Below, in pieces: positions 8,712 to 17,006 of a stretch of DNA of 37,413 nucleotides. The notes under the pieces were generated by a model. It had not been told where the DNA came from. It ran no database searches and was given only the letters and a program-made list of their open reading frames with translations. Numbering within the stretch: position 1 is the stretch's first letter; each line of letters begins with the position of its first letter. The translations under genes were made by a program, and so were the position numbers. Source of the stretch: Halomonas saccharevitans (GTDB taxonomy: Bacteria; Pseudomonadota; Gammaproteobacteria; Pseudomonadales; Halomonadaceae); contig NZ_FPAQ01000033.1 of the NCBI RefSeq assembly GCF_900116405.1, positions 1 through 37,413 on the forward strand, in the 5' to 3' direction.

Positions 8712-9476
8712 ATGACCTGCAAGATCGACTACCAGCCCGCGGCCGACCTGCTCGACGGCCGCATCATCCTGGTCACCGGGGCCGGCGACGGCATCGGTCG
8801 CGCCGCGGCGCTGGCCTTTGCCGGTCACGGCGCCACCGTGATCCTGCTCGGGCGTACCATCGCCAAGCTCGAGAAGGTCTACGACGAGATCGAGGCCGCC
8901 GGCGGCCCCCAGCCGGCGATCTTCCCCCTCAATCTCGAGGGCGCCGTGCTCAAGGACTACCACGACATGGCCGAGACCCTGGACAAGGAGTTCGGTCGCC
9001 TGGATGGCATCCTGCACAACGCCGGCATGCTCGGCCGCATCACCCCCTTCGAGCAGTACAATCCCGAGCTCTGGGAACAGGTGATGCAGGTCAACATCAA
9101 CGGGCCGATCTGGATGACCCAGGCGCTCTTGCCGCTGCTCAAGAGCTCGCCGGACGCCTCGGTGGTATTCACCTCGTCCAGCGTGGGCCGCCGCGGCCGG
9201 GCCTACTGGGGCGCCTACTCGGTCTCCAAGTTCGCCACCGAGGGCTTCGTCCAGGTACTGGCCGACGAGGTCGAGCACCTGGGCACGCTGCGCGTCAACA
9301 GCCTCAATCCCGGCGCCACGCGCACCGCCATGCGCAAGGCCGCCTATCCTGGCGAGGACGCCCAGGCCCTGCGCACCCCCGAGGCGATCATGCCTACCTA
9401 TCTGTGGCTGATGGGCCCTGAGAGCCGGGGTCACAACGGCGAGCCGTTCGACGCCCAGCCGCCCAAGGGTTCCTGA
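8712..9476 (+). CDS. yciK: YciK-type short-chain dehydrogenase/reductase
   Basis: A cytosolic NAD(P)-dependent oxidoreductase of 254 residues whose substrate is unknown. The cofactor motif is TGAGDGIG, the structural motif NAG is in LHNAGML, and the catalytic Ser-Tyr-Lys are in SSSVGRRG and YSVSK (WGAYSVSKFATEG). The C-terminal half, with LNPGATRTAMR and DIMPxYLWLMG-like spacing (AIMPTYLWLMG), matches E. coli YciK as I remember it. The ATG follows GAGGAACCGAC. In Pseudomonas the homologue lies in line with ubiG and mupP; here it faces them head-on, sharing a terminator. Confidence 0.88.
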   Translation: MTCKIDYQPAADLLDGRIILVTGAGDGIGRAAALAFAGHGATVILLGRTIAKLEKVYDEIEAAGGPQPAIFPLNLEGAVLKDYHDMAETLDKEFGRLDGILHNAGMLGRITPFEQYNPELWEQVMQVNINGPIWMTQALLPLLKSSPDASVVFTSSSVGRRGRAYWGAYSVSKFATEGFVQVLADEVEHLGTLRVNSLNPGATRTAMRKAAYPGEDAQALRTPEAIMPTYLWLMGPESRGHNGEPFDAQPPKGS

Positions 9477-9521
9477 GGGGGCCACCCTAACGGCAGGGTC
9501 TGAACAGCGAGGCTGCATAAA

Positions 9522-9555
9522 GAAGCCCTCACGCCTTGAACGGCATGAGGGCTTC
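9522..9555. terminator. Bidirectional terminator between yciK and mupP
   Basis: GAAGCCCTCA (9522-9531) pairs with TGAGGGCTTC (9546-9555), and an inner GCC/GGC (9533-9535 with 9542-9544) extends the stem to about 14 bp with one mismatch. It sits between two convergent genes (stops at 9476 and 9582), so it probably ends transcription from both sides. Confidence 0.8.
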
Positions 9556-9581
9556 ATGGCTTCTGGGGAGCGTGGGTCGTG

Positions 9582-10256
9582 CTAGCCTTCTGGCTCTCCC
9601 TCCAGCAACGCGGCGACCAGCGCCTCGGCGGTCTCGAACCAGAGATCGGCCGGCCAGCGGCGATAGTCGTCCTCTTCCTCGATATAGCCGTAGCCCACCG
9701 CCACGGCGGCCATGCCCGCCGCTCGAGCCGCCTGCATGTCGCGCAGGTGATCGCCGATGTACCAGCAGTCCGCTGGGGGCGCGCTCAGGCGTCGCGCCGC
9801 CTCGTGCAGCGGTGCGGGATCGGGCTTCTTGACCGGCAGGTCGTCGGCGCAGAGCAGCACCCCGGGCGCGAGCCCGAGAGCCTCGACCAGGGGAGCGGCG
9901 TAGGCGCGGGGCTTGTTGGTGACGATGCCCCAGCGTCCCTCATTTGCGCTCCAGACGTCCAGCAGTCGGTCCAGCGGCGGAAAGACGCGGCTCTCCTCGG
10001 CCACCGACTGGCCGTAGGCCTCGAGCAGGAAGGTACGGGCCGCGTCATGGCCCGGGGCCTGCTTCTCGAGGCCCAGCGCCAGGGTCACCAGGGCGCTGCC
10101 GCCGTTGGAGACCTGGGCGCGGATCAGCGCATAGGGCAGGGCGGGCAGGCCGTGATGGTCGCGCAGGGCATTGGTGGCCCGCGCCAGGTCCGGCGCGGTA
10201 TCCACCAGGGTACCGTCCAGGTCGAAGAGCAGGGCCTCGGGCCGCGACGGAGGCAT
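9582..10256 (-). CDS. mupP: HAD-family phosphatase, probable N-acetylmuramic acid 6-phosphate phosphatase MupP
   Basis: A 224-residue haloacid-dehalogenase hydrolase. Motif I is FDLDGTLVDT (nucleophile and acid/base Asp), motif II is VTNKP, motif III is the Lys of VKKPDP, and motif IV is GDHLRDMQAA. The VSNGGSALV segment, the C-terminal AVAVGYGYIEEEDD stretch, and above all the pairing with ubiG fit MupP better than phosphoglycolate phosphatase Gph. In Pseudomonas, MupP removes phosphate from MurNAc-6-P in a cell-wall recycling route that bypasses de novo synthesis. The start overlaps the ubiG stop by one base (TGATG) with GGGAGG upstream. Gph remains an alternative, because the two families are close. 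Confidence 0.78.
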   Translation of the reverse strand: MPPSRPEALLFDLDGTLVDTAPDLARATNALRDHHGLPALPYALIRAQVSNGGSALVTLALGLEKQAPGHDAARTFLLEAYGQSVAEESRVFPPLDRLLDVWSANEGRWGIVTNKPRAYAAPLVEALGLAPGVLLCADDLPVKKPDPAPLHEAARRLSAPPADCWYIGDHLRDMQAARAAGMAAVAVGYGYIEEEDDYRRWPADLWFETAEALVAALLEGEPEG

Positions 10257-10981
10257 CAGCTCACCTCCCGCCGGCAGTGCATCAGGTAGTTGACCGAGAC
10301 ATCGCGCTCCGAGAGGGAGAAGTGGCGGGTGAGCGGATGGTAGACCAGGCCGTTCTGCTCGCGCACCGTCAGGCCCGCCTCGCGGCACCAGCCGGCCAGC
10401 TCCGACGGGCGGATGAAGCGGCTGTAGTCATGGGTGCCGCGAGGCAGCATGCGCATCACGTACTCGGCGCCGACCACCGCCAGGGCATAGGCCTTGGGCG
10501 TGCGATTCAGGGTCGAGAAGAACACCTGGCCGCCGGGCTTTACCAGGGACGCGCAAGCGCGCACCACCGAGGCCGGGTCGGGCACGTGCTCGAGCATCTC
10601 CAGGCAGGTGACCACCTCGAACTCGCCGGGGTGTGCCTCTGCCATCGCCTCGGCGCTGATATGGCGGTAGTCGACGCTGACGCCCTGATCCCGGGCATGC
10701 AGGCGAGCCACGGCCAGCGGCGCCTCGCCCAAATCGATGCCGGTGACCTCGGCGCCCCTGTGGGCCATGGCCTCGGCGAGGATGCCGCCGCCGCAACCGA
10801 CGTCCAGCACGCGCCGTCCGGCCAGCCCCGACCGGGCATCGATGAAGTCCAGCCGCAGGGGATTGATATCGTGGAGCGGCTTGAACTCGCCGTGCGGATC
10901 CCACCAGCGGTCGGCCAGGGCCTCGAACTTGGCGATCTCTGCCTGATCGACGTTGCCCGCTTGCGGGTGGCTTGCACTCAT
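10256..10981 (-). CDS. ubiG: Ubiquinone biosynthesis O-methyltransferase UbiG
   Basis: UbiG carries out both SAM-dependent O-methylations in ubiquinone synthesis, including the final step from demethylubiquinol. The 241-residue protein carries the family start region [15 protein letters not shown] and [14 protein letters not shown]. The SAM-binding motif I is [16 protein letters not shown] (near 59-74), followed by the acidic loop GIDLG. The post-motif [11 protein letters not shown] and [14 protein letters not shown] are also typical. GGGAGAGAG precedes the ATG. It forms a two-gene minus-strand operon with mupP, divergent from galU. Confidence 0.96.
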   Translation of the reverse strand: MSASHPQAGNVDQAEIAKFEALADRWWDPHGEFKPLHDINPLRLDFIDARSGLAGRRVLDVGCGGGILAEAMAHRGAEVTGIDLGEAPLAVARLHARDQGVSVDYRHISAEAMAEAHPGEFEVVTCLEMLEHVPDPASVVRACASLVKPGGQVFFSTLNRTPKAYALAVVGAEYVMRMLPRGTHDYSRFIRPSELAGWCREAGLTVREQNGLVYHPLTRHFSLSERDVSVNYLMHCRREVS

Positions 10982-11014
10982 CTGCTCTCTCCCTGGTATC
11001 GCCCACCCGACACG

Positions 11015-11043
11015 CTGTCAGGCCGGCCTGGGTTCGGTATCAT
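11015..11043 (+). promoter_or_regulatory. Candidate galU promoter
   Basis: CTGTCA (11015-11020) and TATCAT (11038-11043) are 17 bases apart and would give a leader of about 70 bases before galU. On the opposite strand a TACAAT hexamer (11053-11048) could serve ubiG, although its -35 is poor. The two promoters would then lie nearly back to back. Confidence 0.4.
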
Positions 11044-11120
11044 GCTCATTGTACCCGCTCCCCGGAGGGCATTCCCACGCTTTCCGGCGGGCCACCCCCA
11101 ACCGTGACAGGGACCGTACC

Positions 11121-12011
11121 ATGATCCACAAGGCCGTTCTTCCCGTTGCCGGATTCGGCACGCGCTGTCTCCCGGCCTCCAAGGCCATTCCCAAGGAGAT
11201 GATCACCATCGTCGATCGACCGGTGATCCAGTATGTCGTCCAGGAGGCCGTGGCCGCGGGAATTCGCGATATCGTGCTGGTCACCCATGGCACCAAGAGC
11301 GCCATCGAGAACCACTTCGACAAGCACTTCGAGCTCGAGGCGAGCCTCGAGGCCAAGGGCAAGACCGAGCTGCTCGAGGAGCTGCGCTCCATCGTGCCCG
11401 CTGACGTCAACATCATCAGCGTGCGCCAGCCCGAGCCGCTGGGCCTCGGCCACGCCGTGCTCTGCGCCCGCCCGGTGGTGGGCGATGACGAGCCCTTCGC
11501 GGTGCTCCTGCCCGACGTGCTGGTGGACGGCGAGGGCCTGGTGCGCAACGACCTGGCCGGCATGATCGCCTCCTTCGAGGCCACCGGGCACAGCCAGCTG
11601 ATGGTCGAGGAGGTGCCCCACGAGCTGGTCCACAAGTACGGCATCGTCGATACCGGCGGCGAGCTGCCGGGGCCCGGCGAGTCGCGGCCGATCGCGGGGG
11701 TGGTCGAGAAGCCGCCGGTGGACGAGGCACCCTCCGATCTCGCGGTGATCGGACGCTACGTGCTGCCCGGGCGCATCTTCCCCCTGCTCGCCGACACGCC
11801 GCCCGGCGCCGGCAACGAGATCCAGTTGACCGACGCCATCGAGACCCTGCGCCGCGAGAAGGGCGTCGACGCCTTTCGCATGCAGGGCAAGACCTACGAC
11901 TGCGGCCATCAGCTGGGGTATCTGGAGGCAATTCTCGCCTATGGCCGTCGCCATCCCCGCTACGGGAAGGGTTTCTGCGAGCTGCTCTCGCGCTACGCGG
12001 ACGGGGAGTGA
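11121..12011 (+). CDS. galU: UTP--glucose-1-phosphate uridylyltransferase GalU
   Basis: GalU makes UDP-glucose from UTP and glucose-1-phosphate, the precursor for exopolysaccharide, LPS and glycolipid sugars. The 296-residue protein begins [15 protein letters not shown], with the nucleotide-binding GFGTR loop and [11 protein letters not shown]. Further conserved stretches are [25 protein letters not shown], and the VVEKP and [10 protein letters not shown] blocks. The chosen ATG follows AGGGACCGTACC and matches the family N-terminus; an in-frame start further upstream would add non-homologous sequence. The next gene starts 4 bases after its stop, indicating tight coupling with a UDP-glucose dehydrogenase homologue. 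Confidence 0.96.
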   Translation: MIHKAVLPVAGFGTRCLPASKAIPKEMITIVDRPVIQYVVQEAVAAGIRDIVLVTHGTKSAIENHFDKHFELEASLEAKGKTELLEELRSIVPADVNIISVRQPEPLGLGHAVLCARPVVGDDEPFAVLLPDVLVDGEGLVRNDLAGMIASFEATGHSQLMVEEVPHELVHKYGIVDTGGELPGPGESRPIAGVVEKPPVDEAPSDLAVIGRYVLPGRIFPLLADTPPGAGNEIQLTDAIETLRREKGVDAFRMQGKTYDCGHQLGYLEAILAYGRRHPRYGKGFCELLSRYADGE

Positions 12012-12015
12012 ACCG

Positions 12016-13305
12016 ATGCGGGTACTGATCCACGGCAGCGAGCTGGCCGCGGCCACCGCGGCGGCCGCGCTCTCCTGGGTGGGCCACCGCGTGGCCTGGC
12101 TGCCCCATGCCTCGGCCGACTGGCCGACTCTGTCACAAAGCCGCTGGCTGTCGGGCGAGCCCGAGCTGATGGGCCGACTCGAGGAAGGCATGACCCACGG
12201 CAGCCTGCGGATACTGTCCCAGGATGACCATGACGTCGACGACGAGCCGTTCGATGTGATGTGGCTCGCCGTCTCTCCCGATCAGCGCCGGGACGCCGCC
12301 GAGTGCGTCGAGCGACGGATGGCGAGTCTGTGCCCCGGGGCCGTACTGATCAACAACTCCACCTTCCCGGTCGGCGAGACCGAGCAGCTGGAAGCGCGCC
12401 TGGCCGGCTGCCGAGCGGTGGCGCTGGCCGACCTGCTCGAGGAGGGGCGTGCCTGGGAGACCTTCACCCGGCCCTCGCGCTGGCTGCTCGGCTGTGACGA
12501 TGATCGGGCGGGACGCCAGGTGCGAGAACTGCTGCGCGCCTTCAACCGTCGGCGCGAGGTGATCCAGCGCATGCCGCGGCGCGCCGCGGAGCTCACCAAG
12601 CTCGCCATCAACGGCATGCTCGCCACCCGCATCAGCTATATGAACGAGATCGCCGGGCTCGCCGACAGCCTGGGCGTGGACGTGGAGCACGTGCGCCAGG
12701 GCATGGGCGCCGATTCGCGCATCGGCTACGAATATCTGTATCCCGGCTGTGGCTTCGGCGGCCCCAATTTCTCCCGCGACCTGATGCGCCTGGCCCATGT
12801 CCAGTCGGCGAGCGGGCGTCATTCGGCGCTGCTCGATCAGGTGCTCGACATCAACGAGCACAAGAAAGAGACGCTGTTTCGCAAGCTGTGGTCGCACTTC
12901 CACGGCCGCCTCGGCGGGCGCAGCGTGGCGATCTGGGGGGCGGCCTTCAAGCCCGGCACGGCGCGCATCGACCAGGCGCCGGTGCTGACGCTGCTGCGGG
13001 CCCTCTGGGCTCAGGGCGTCAAGGTGCGCCTGCACGATCCCGCGGCGATTCCGGCGGTGCTCGCCGAGGTCGGCGAGCATCCGCTGCTCGAGGTGTTCGA
13101 GGAGGACCCGCTGACGGCCTGCGAGGGCGCCGATGCACTGATGCTGGTCACCGAGTGGAAGGCCTACTGGAACCCCGACTGGCCGCGGCTCACCGACCTG
13201 CTTGGCGAGAAACTGCTACTCGATGGTCGCAACATCTATGATCCGGCCCATGTCGCGGCCTGTGGCCTGCACTATCGCGGGATCGGCCGCCGCGCCGACC
13301 CGTGA
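12016..13305 (+). CDS. UDP-glucose/GDP-mannose dehydrogenase-family protein, probable pseudoenzyme
   Basis: The 429-residue length and overall fold match UDP-glucose 6-dehydrogenase, which oxidises UDP-glucose to UDP-glucuronate. Recognisable parts are INNSTFPVGE, FTRPSRWLLG, the central helix ELTKLAINGMLATRISYMNEI (keeping the equivalent of the active-site Lys and Asn) and WGAAFKPGT. Key residues are lost. The catalytic Cys motif GFGGxCFPKD reads GFGGPNFSRD, with Asn251 in place of Cys; the nearest Cys is C245, six residues earlier. The N-terminal glycine-rich NAD loop is absent (VLIHGSELAAATAAA). The NPEF segment is replaced and the T-DDxR substrate motif reads TARID. The frame is open and codon use matches its neighbours, so it appears maintained. 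A sugar-binding, regulatory or altered catalytic role near galU is possible; I cannot name it. Confidence 0.85.
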   Translation: MRVLIHGSELAAATAAAALSWVGHRVAWLPHASADWPTLSQSRWLSGEPELMGRLEEGMTHGSLRILSQDDHDVDDEPFDVMWLAVSPDQRRDAAECVERRMASLCPGAVLINNSTFPVGETEQLEARLAGCRAVALADLLEEGRAWETFTRPSRWLLGCDDDRAGRQVRELLRAFNRRREVIQRMPRRAAELTKLAINGMLATRISYMNEIAGLADSLGVDVEHVRQGMGADSRIGYEYLYPGCGFGGPNFSRDLMRLAHVQSASGRHSALLDQVLDINEHKKETLFRKLWSHFHGRLGGRSVAIWGAAFKPGTARIDQAPVLTLLRALWAQGVKVRLHDPAAIPAVLAEVGEHPLLEVFEEDPLTACEGADALMLVTEWKAYWNPDWPRLTDLLGEKLLLDGRNIYDPAHVAACGLHYRGIGRRADP

Positions 13306-13350
13306 TGGAACTTGGCGTCGAGTCCGCCATGAGCGAGTGATCCTGAACGC

Positions 13351-13378
13351 AACGGCCCCGCCAAAAGGCGGGGCCGTT
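13351..13378. terminator. Terminator after the galU operon
   Basis: AACGGCCCCGCC (13351-13362) and GGCGGGGCCGTT (13367-13378) form a perfect 12-bp stem with an AAAA loop, followed by TGTCATT. It is placed between the convergent galU operon and sodB and may act on both strands. Confidence 0.88.
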
Positions 13379-13419
13379 GTCATTCAGCAGGCGGCGCCGA
13401 GGCGCCTAAGCCATGGCCG

Positions 13420-13442
13420 AAGCTCCTAGGTAATGGGAGCTT
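13420..13442 (-). terminator. Weak hairpin downstream of sodB
   Basis: AAGCTCC (13420-13426) pairs with GGAGCTT (13436-13442) around a 9-base loop, about 20 bases past the sodB stop. There is no clear T-run, so sodB may rely mainly on the stronger hairpin at 13351-13378. Confidence 0.4.
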
Positions 13443-13463
13443 TGGCTCAGCTTAAGTGCTGGC

Positions 13464-14042
13464 TTAGCTGAAGTTCTGGGCGACGAAGTCCCAGTTGAGC
13501 ACGCTCCAGACGTTCTCGAGGTACTTCGGACGCGCGTTGCGGTAGTCGATGTAGTAGGCATGCTCCCACACGTCGATGGTCAGCAGCGGGGTCTGGCCAT
13601 GGGCGATGGGGGTATCGGCATTGCTGGTGTTGACGATGTCGACGCCGCCGTCATCGGTCTTGATCAGCCAGGTCCAGCCGGAACCGAAGTTGCCGGCCGC
13701 CTGGGCGTTGAAGGTCTCCTTGAACTTCTCGAAGGAGCCGAACTTGGCGTTGATGGCCTCGGCCAGTGCACCGGTCGGCTCGCCGCCGCCGTTGGGAGAG
13801 AGGCAGTGCCAGTAGAAGGTGTGGTTCCAGACCTGCGCCGCCTGGTTGAACAGGCCGCCGGAGGAAGACTGGATGATCTCTTCCAGAGACTTGTCCGCCT
13901 CGGCGGTGCCTTCAGTCAGCTCATTGAGCTTGTTCACGTAGGTCTGATGATGCTTGCCGTAGTGATACTCGAGGGTCTCGGCCGAGATGTGCGGTTCCAG
14001 AGCGTTCTTGTCGTACGGCAGTGCGGGCAGTTCAAATGCCAT
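13464..14042 (-). CDS. sodB: Superoxide dismutase [Fe]
   Basis: This cytosolic enzyme dismutates superoxide to oxygen and hydrogen peroxide. The 192 residues are full length. Metal ligands are H27, H74, D157 and H161, each one position beyond the E. coli SodB numbering. Iron rather than manganese is favoured by Gln70 in [14 protein letters not shown] and by the AAGNFGSGW pattern. AAGGAG lies eight bases before the ATG. It is a single-gene unit on the minus strand, convergent with the galU operon and divergent from the coiled-coil gene at 14288. Confidence 0.96.
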   Translation of the reverse strand: MAFELPALPYDKNALEPHISAETLEYHYGKHHQTYVNKLNELTEGTAEADKSLEEIIQSSSGGLFNQAAQVWNHTFYWHCLSPNGGGEPTGALAEAINAKFGSFEKFKETFNAQAAGNFGSGWTWLIKTDDGGVDIVNTSNADTPIAHGQTPLLTIDVWEHAYYIDYRNARPKYLENVWSVLNWDFVAQNFS

Positions 14043-14201
14043 CGAGTCTCTCCTTGTCGTCAGCGGTGTCGTTACAGCACCCCATGGTGGGCATCGGGAC
14101 GCCGGGATTCAAGGCTCGCCCGTCGATGTTGACCGGGGGCCGTGCGTTCCGATGACAAAAAACCTTACACTATCAGGACGATGTGTCGGTGCTGTCGCGG
14201 C

Positions 14202-14230
14202 ATCATAGCACCCGGCCCGGAGGCCGCCAA
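14202..14230 (-). promoter_or_regulatory. Candidate sodB promoter with extended -10
   Basis: On the minus strand TTGGCG (14230-14225), 17 bases and TATGAT (14207-14202) form a good sigma70-type promoter, with TG one base before the -10. Transcription would start near 14195, giving sodB an untranslated leader of about 150 bases that contains a run of six U (near 14156-14161). Confidence 0.55.
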
Positions 14231-14287
14231 TTGCGTGTCCCGGGAACCGGCGACCCCGACCAACCACCCCGAGAGAAGGAGTTCGTC

Positions 14288-15121
14288 ATGGCAGAGCACC
14301 CGGATGAGCGCCGGCACCCCCGGCCGATCGTGCCGGACCCGGATGCCAGCCTGTCGGCGCCGCGAGCCCGCTATCCGGCTCCCCCGCGAGTCTGGCCGCT
14401 GTGGCTGCTGATCCTGCTGCTGCTCGCCGCCGGCGCGGCCCTTACCTGGGCCGGCTGGCAGGAGCGTGCTCGCCTGCAGGCCGAGCTTTCCCGGGTCAGC
14501 GGCGAGCTCTCCAACGTGCATGCGCGCTTCGATGCCGAACAGGGCAGGGGAGAGGCGCTCACCGCGCTGCAGTCGCGCCTGGACGAGCTGTCCAACCTGG
14601 AGGCCGAGGTCGACGCGGTCCTCGACCGTCGCCTGTCGGAATTCAAGGGCGAACTCGAGACCCAACGCGAGACCGAGCGGGCGCAGCAGATGGTCCCCCT
14701 GGAGGAGCGCCTCGAGCGCCAGCAGGCTCGCCTTGCCTCGCTTGAAGAGCAGGCCGCCACCCGCGACGCGACCCTGGCCGCGACCCGCACCTCCCTGGAC
14801 GCCCTAGAGCGTGCCGGCGAAGAGGGCCGCGCCGCGCTTCTCGAGCGGCTGGCGACTATCGAGCAGGCTCGCGAGACTCAGGCCGCGCGTCGCCAGACCC
14901 TGTCCGACGGCGTGCAGGCGCTCCGGGGGCGGATGGAGAACCTGGAAGCACAGCTGACGCAGCTCGGCGGGCAAGTTGAAGCCGTGACCGGATCACGCGA
15001 TGATGTTCGCCAACGAATGGAAGCGCTGGACAGCGGGCTTCAAGAGATGGCATCCGGGCTGCGTGAGCTGCGACAGTCCCAGCTCGCCCTGAGCGCCCAA
15101 CTCGAGGCCCTGCGCCAGTGA
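14288..15121 (+). CDS. Single-pass membrane protein with long coiled coil, unknown function
   Basis: I do not recognise a named family. The ATG at 14288 follows AGAAGGAG and gives 277 residues. About 35 residues are proline-rich and cytosolic. One membrane helix follows (about residues 36-57, VWPLWLLILLLLAAGAAL), then about 215 residues of nearly continuous coiled coil rich in Leu, Glu, Arg and Gln (for example LQSRLDELSNLEAEVD, QAARRQTLSDGVQALRGRM), with no cysteine. The charge pattern suggests the coiled coil is periplasmic. The tamA reading frame can start at a GTG overlapping this gene's stop, and its preferred start is 26 bases beyond it, so the gene is probably cotranscribed with tamA-tamB. 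A scaffold linking the inner membrane to the TAM complex is conceivable but unproven. Confidence 0.85.
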   Translation: MAEHPDERRHPRPIVPDPDASLSAPRARYPAPPRVWPLWLLILLLLAAGAALTWAGWQERARLQAELSRVSGELSNVHARFDAEQGRGEALTALQSRLDELSNLEAEVDAVLDRRLSEFKGELETQRETERAQQMVPLEERLERQQARLASLEEQAATRDATLAATRTSLDALERAGEEGRAALLERLATIEQARETQAARRQTLSDGVQALRGRMENLEAQLTQLGGQVEAVTGSRDDVRQRMEALDSGLQEMASGLRELRQSQLALSAQLEALRQ

Positions 15122-15147
15122 CATCCCCCGGCCAGGGATCGATGCTC

Positions 15148-16995
15148 ATGGACAATCGCGTGTGGACTCGCCTCTCGGCAGCAACGCTGTGTCTTGGCCT
15201 GGCGCCCGGCGTTCAGGCCCTCGAGGCGACGGTAGAGGGCATCAAGGGAGAGCTGGCTGAAAACGTGCGCCTCTATCTCGATGAACTCGACGCCGAGCAG
15301 TACAGTCCCGAGCGCCTGAAAAGCGAGGTATTGCGGCGCAGCAGCGAGGCCCTCAGGGTCTACGGCTACTATTCGCCCAATATCCGCACACGATTCGATG
15401 ACCCCGAGGCACCCGAGGAGGTGACGCTCATCGTCGATCCAGGTGCGTCGGTACGTATCGAAGTGCTTGAGCTCTCGGTGACCGGGGACGCCGCCGATGA
15501 CCCTCCCTTCGTCGACGCCATCGACGACTTCCCTCTCTCCCAGGGGGATCGGCTGCGCCACGCGCCCTTCGACAGCCTGCGCAGCACCCTGGCCAACCTG
15601 GCCCTGCAGCGCGGCTACTTCGACTGGGCCTTCACCGATCGACGCATGGAGGTGAGGCCCTATGCCCAGAGCGCCCGGCTCTATCTGGCACTGGACAGCG
15701 GCCCGCGCTACCGCTTCGGCGAGGTGACGTTCCAGGGAAACCACATCGAGCCCGAGCGGCTCAAGAACCTGGCGACCTTTGAGCGTGGGGATCCCTACCT
15801 GGCAAGCCAGGTAGCTCGGCTCAACGAGCGCCTGGGCCAGACCGAGTGGTTCGCCTCGCTGAGCGTGCGTCCGCGCCTCGATCGCGACCTGGAGCGTCTG
15901 GCACTTCCCGCCTCCGAGGCGGGCTGGTGGCAGGCGCTGGATCTCGAAGGCCACGAGCCGACGCCCCCCCCGGCGCGCATCCAGGCCGAGGCGCTGGTCG
16001 CGGCCAGCACCCTCCAGCGTCCCGCCGAGGCGCCGATCGATGTCACGGTGACGCCGGCTGACCGTCACCAGTTCGAGGTCGGCCTGGGCTTTGCCACCGA
16101 CGTGGGCCCGCGTGTCCGCCTCGCCTGGGATCAGCCCTGGATCAATCGCTACGGTCACGGCCTCGACCACGATCTCTATTTTTCAGGGCCGGAGCAGCGA
16201 TTTTCGGGACTCTATACGATGCCTCTCGAGAATCCCCTGCGCGACAGCTATCGCCTCCAGTACGGGCTGCGCAACAAGGACAGCGAGGACACCCGTACTC
16301 TCGAGAGCACCGTCGAGCTCGCCCGCCGCTGGAAATTCGACAACGACTGGGAACAGTCACTCTACCTGCGGGGCACCTACGAGGACTTCACCCAGGCCGG
16401 CGTCTCCAACCAGGTCCTGCTGCTCTATCCCGGCATCAGCTGGACGCGCACGCGTACCCGCAATCCCGCCTTCCCCACCTGGGGAGATCGCCAGCTCCTG
16501 GCGTTCGAGTACTCCAACGAGGTCTGGGGGTCGGCGGCGGAGTTCCTGCGGATCACCGGCGACAGCGAATGGATCCGCACGCTGGGCGATGACAATCGTT
16601 TCGTCGGCCGGGTCGGGTTCGGCAGCATCACTACCGATGACTTCGCGGACGTCCCGCCGTCGCTGCGCTTCTTCGCCGGCGGCGATCGCAGCATACGCGG
16701 CTACTCCTATGAGAGCATCGCCCCCGAGAACCGGGAGGGCGATCTGATCGGCGGCGAGCAGCTGCTGACCGTGGGCCTCGAGGCCCAGCGGCGCGTCGCC
16801 GGCAAGTGGTGGCTGGCGACCTTCGTCGACACCGGCGATGCGTTCAACGACTGGTGGCCAAGCGAGCTGAAGACCGGTGCGGGCCTCGGCGTGCGCTGGA
16901 TCTCGCCGGTCGGCCCCATCCGTTTCGACGTCGCGCACCCCTTCGATATCGAGGATACCTTTCGTATCCACTTCTCCATCGGACCGGAATTCTGA
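15148..16995 (+). CDS. tamA: Translocation and assembly module outer-membrane protein TamA
   Basis: TamA is an Omp85-family outer-membrane barrel that works with TamB in inserting autotransporters and moving phospholipids across the envelope. The start used gives 615 residues with a signal peptide (about 1-22, ending GVQALE). AGGGA lies nine bases upstream; the ATG at 15142 and the GTG at 15118 are in-frame alternatives. POTRA domains fill about residues 23-265. The 16-strand barrel follows, with the family motif FFAGGDRSIRGYSYESI (the RGY lid-lock motif) and VDTGDAFND. The protein ends FSIGPEF, the terminal Phe expected for Bam recognition. tamB starts about 11 bases later. Confidence 0.93.
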   Translation: MDNRVWTRLSAATLCLGLAPGVQALEATVEGIKGELAENVRLYLDELDAEQYSPERLKSEVLRRSSEALRVYGYYSPNIRTRFDDPEAPEEVTLIVDPGASVRIEVLELSVTGDAADDPPFVDAIDDFPLSQGDRLRHAPFDSLRSTLANLALQRGYFDWAFTDRRMEVRPYAQSARLYLALDSGPRYRFGEVTFQGNHIEPERLKNLATFERGDPYLASQVARLNERLGQTEWFASLSVRPRLDRDLERLALPASEAGWWQALDLEGHEPTPPPARIQAEALVAASTLQRPAEAPIDVTVTPADRHQFEVGLGFATDVGPRVRLAWDQPWINRYGHGLDHDLYFSGPEQRFSGLYTMPLENPLRDSYRLQYGLRNKDSEDTRTLESTVELARRWKFDNDWEQSLYLRGTYEDFTQAGVSNQVLLLYPGISWTRTRTRNPAFPTWGDRQLLAFEYSNEVWGSAAEFLRITGDSEWIRTLGDDNRFVGRVGFGSITTDDFADVPPSLRFFAGGDRSIRGYSYESIAPENREGDLIGGEQLLTVGLEAQRRVAGKWWLATFVDTGDAFNDWWPSELKTGAGLGVRWISPVGPIRFDVAHPFDIEDTFRIHFSIGPEF

Positions 16996-17006
16996 GAGCC
17001 AACGTC

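Noticed and set aside
9582..10256. Naming the HAD phosphatase gph (phosphoglycolate phosphatase).
   Set aside because: The overlap with ubiG and the VSNGGSALV and GYGYIEEEDD segments suit MupP better; Gph is kept only as an alternative.
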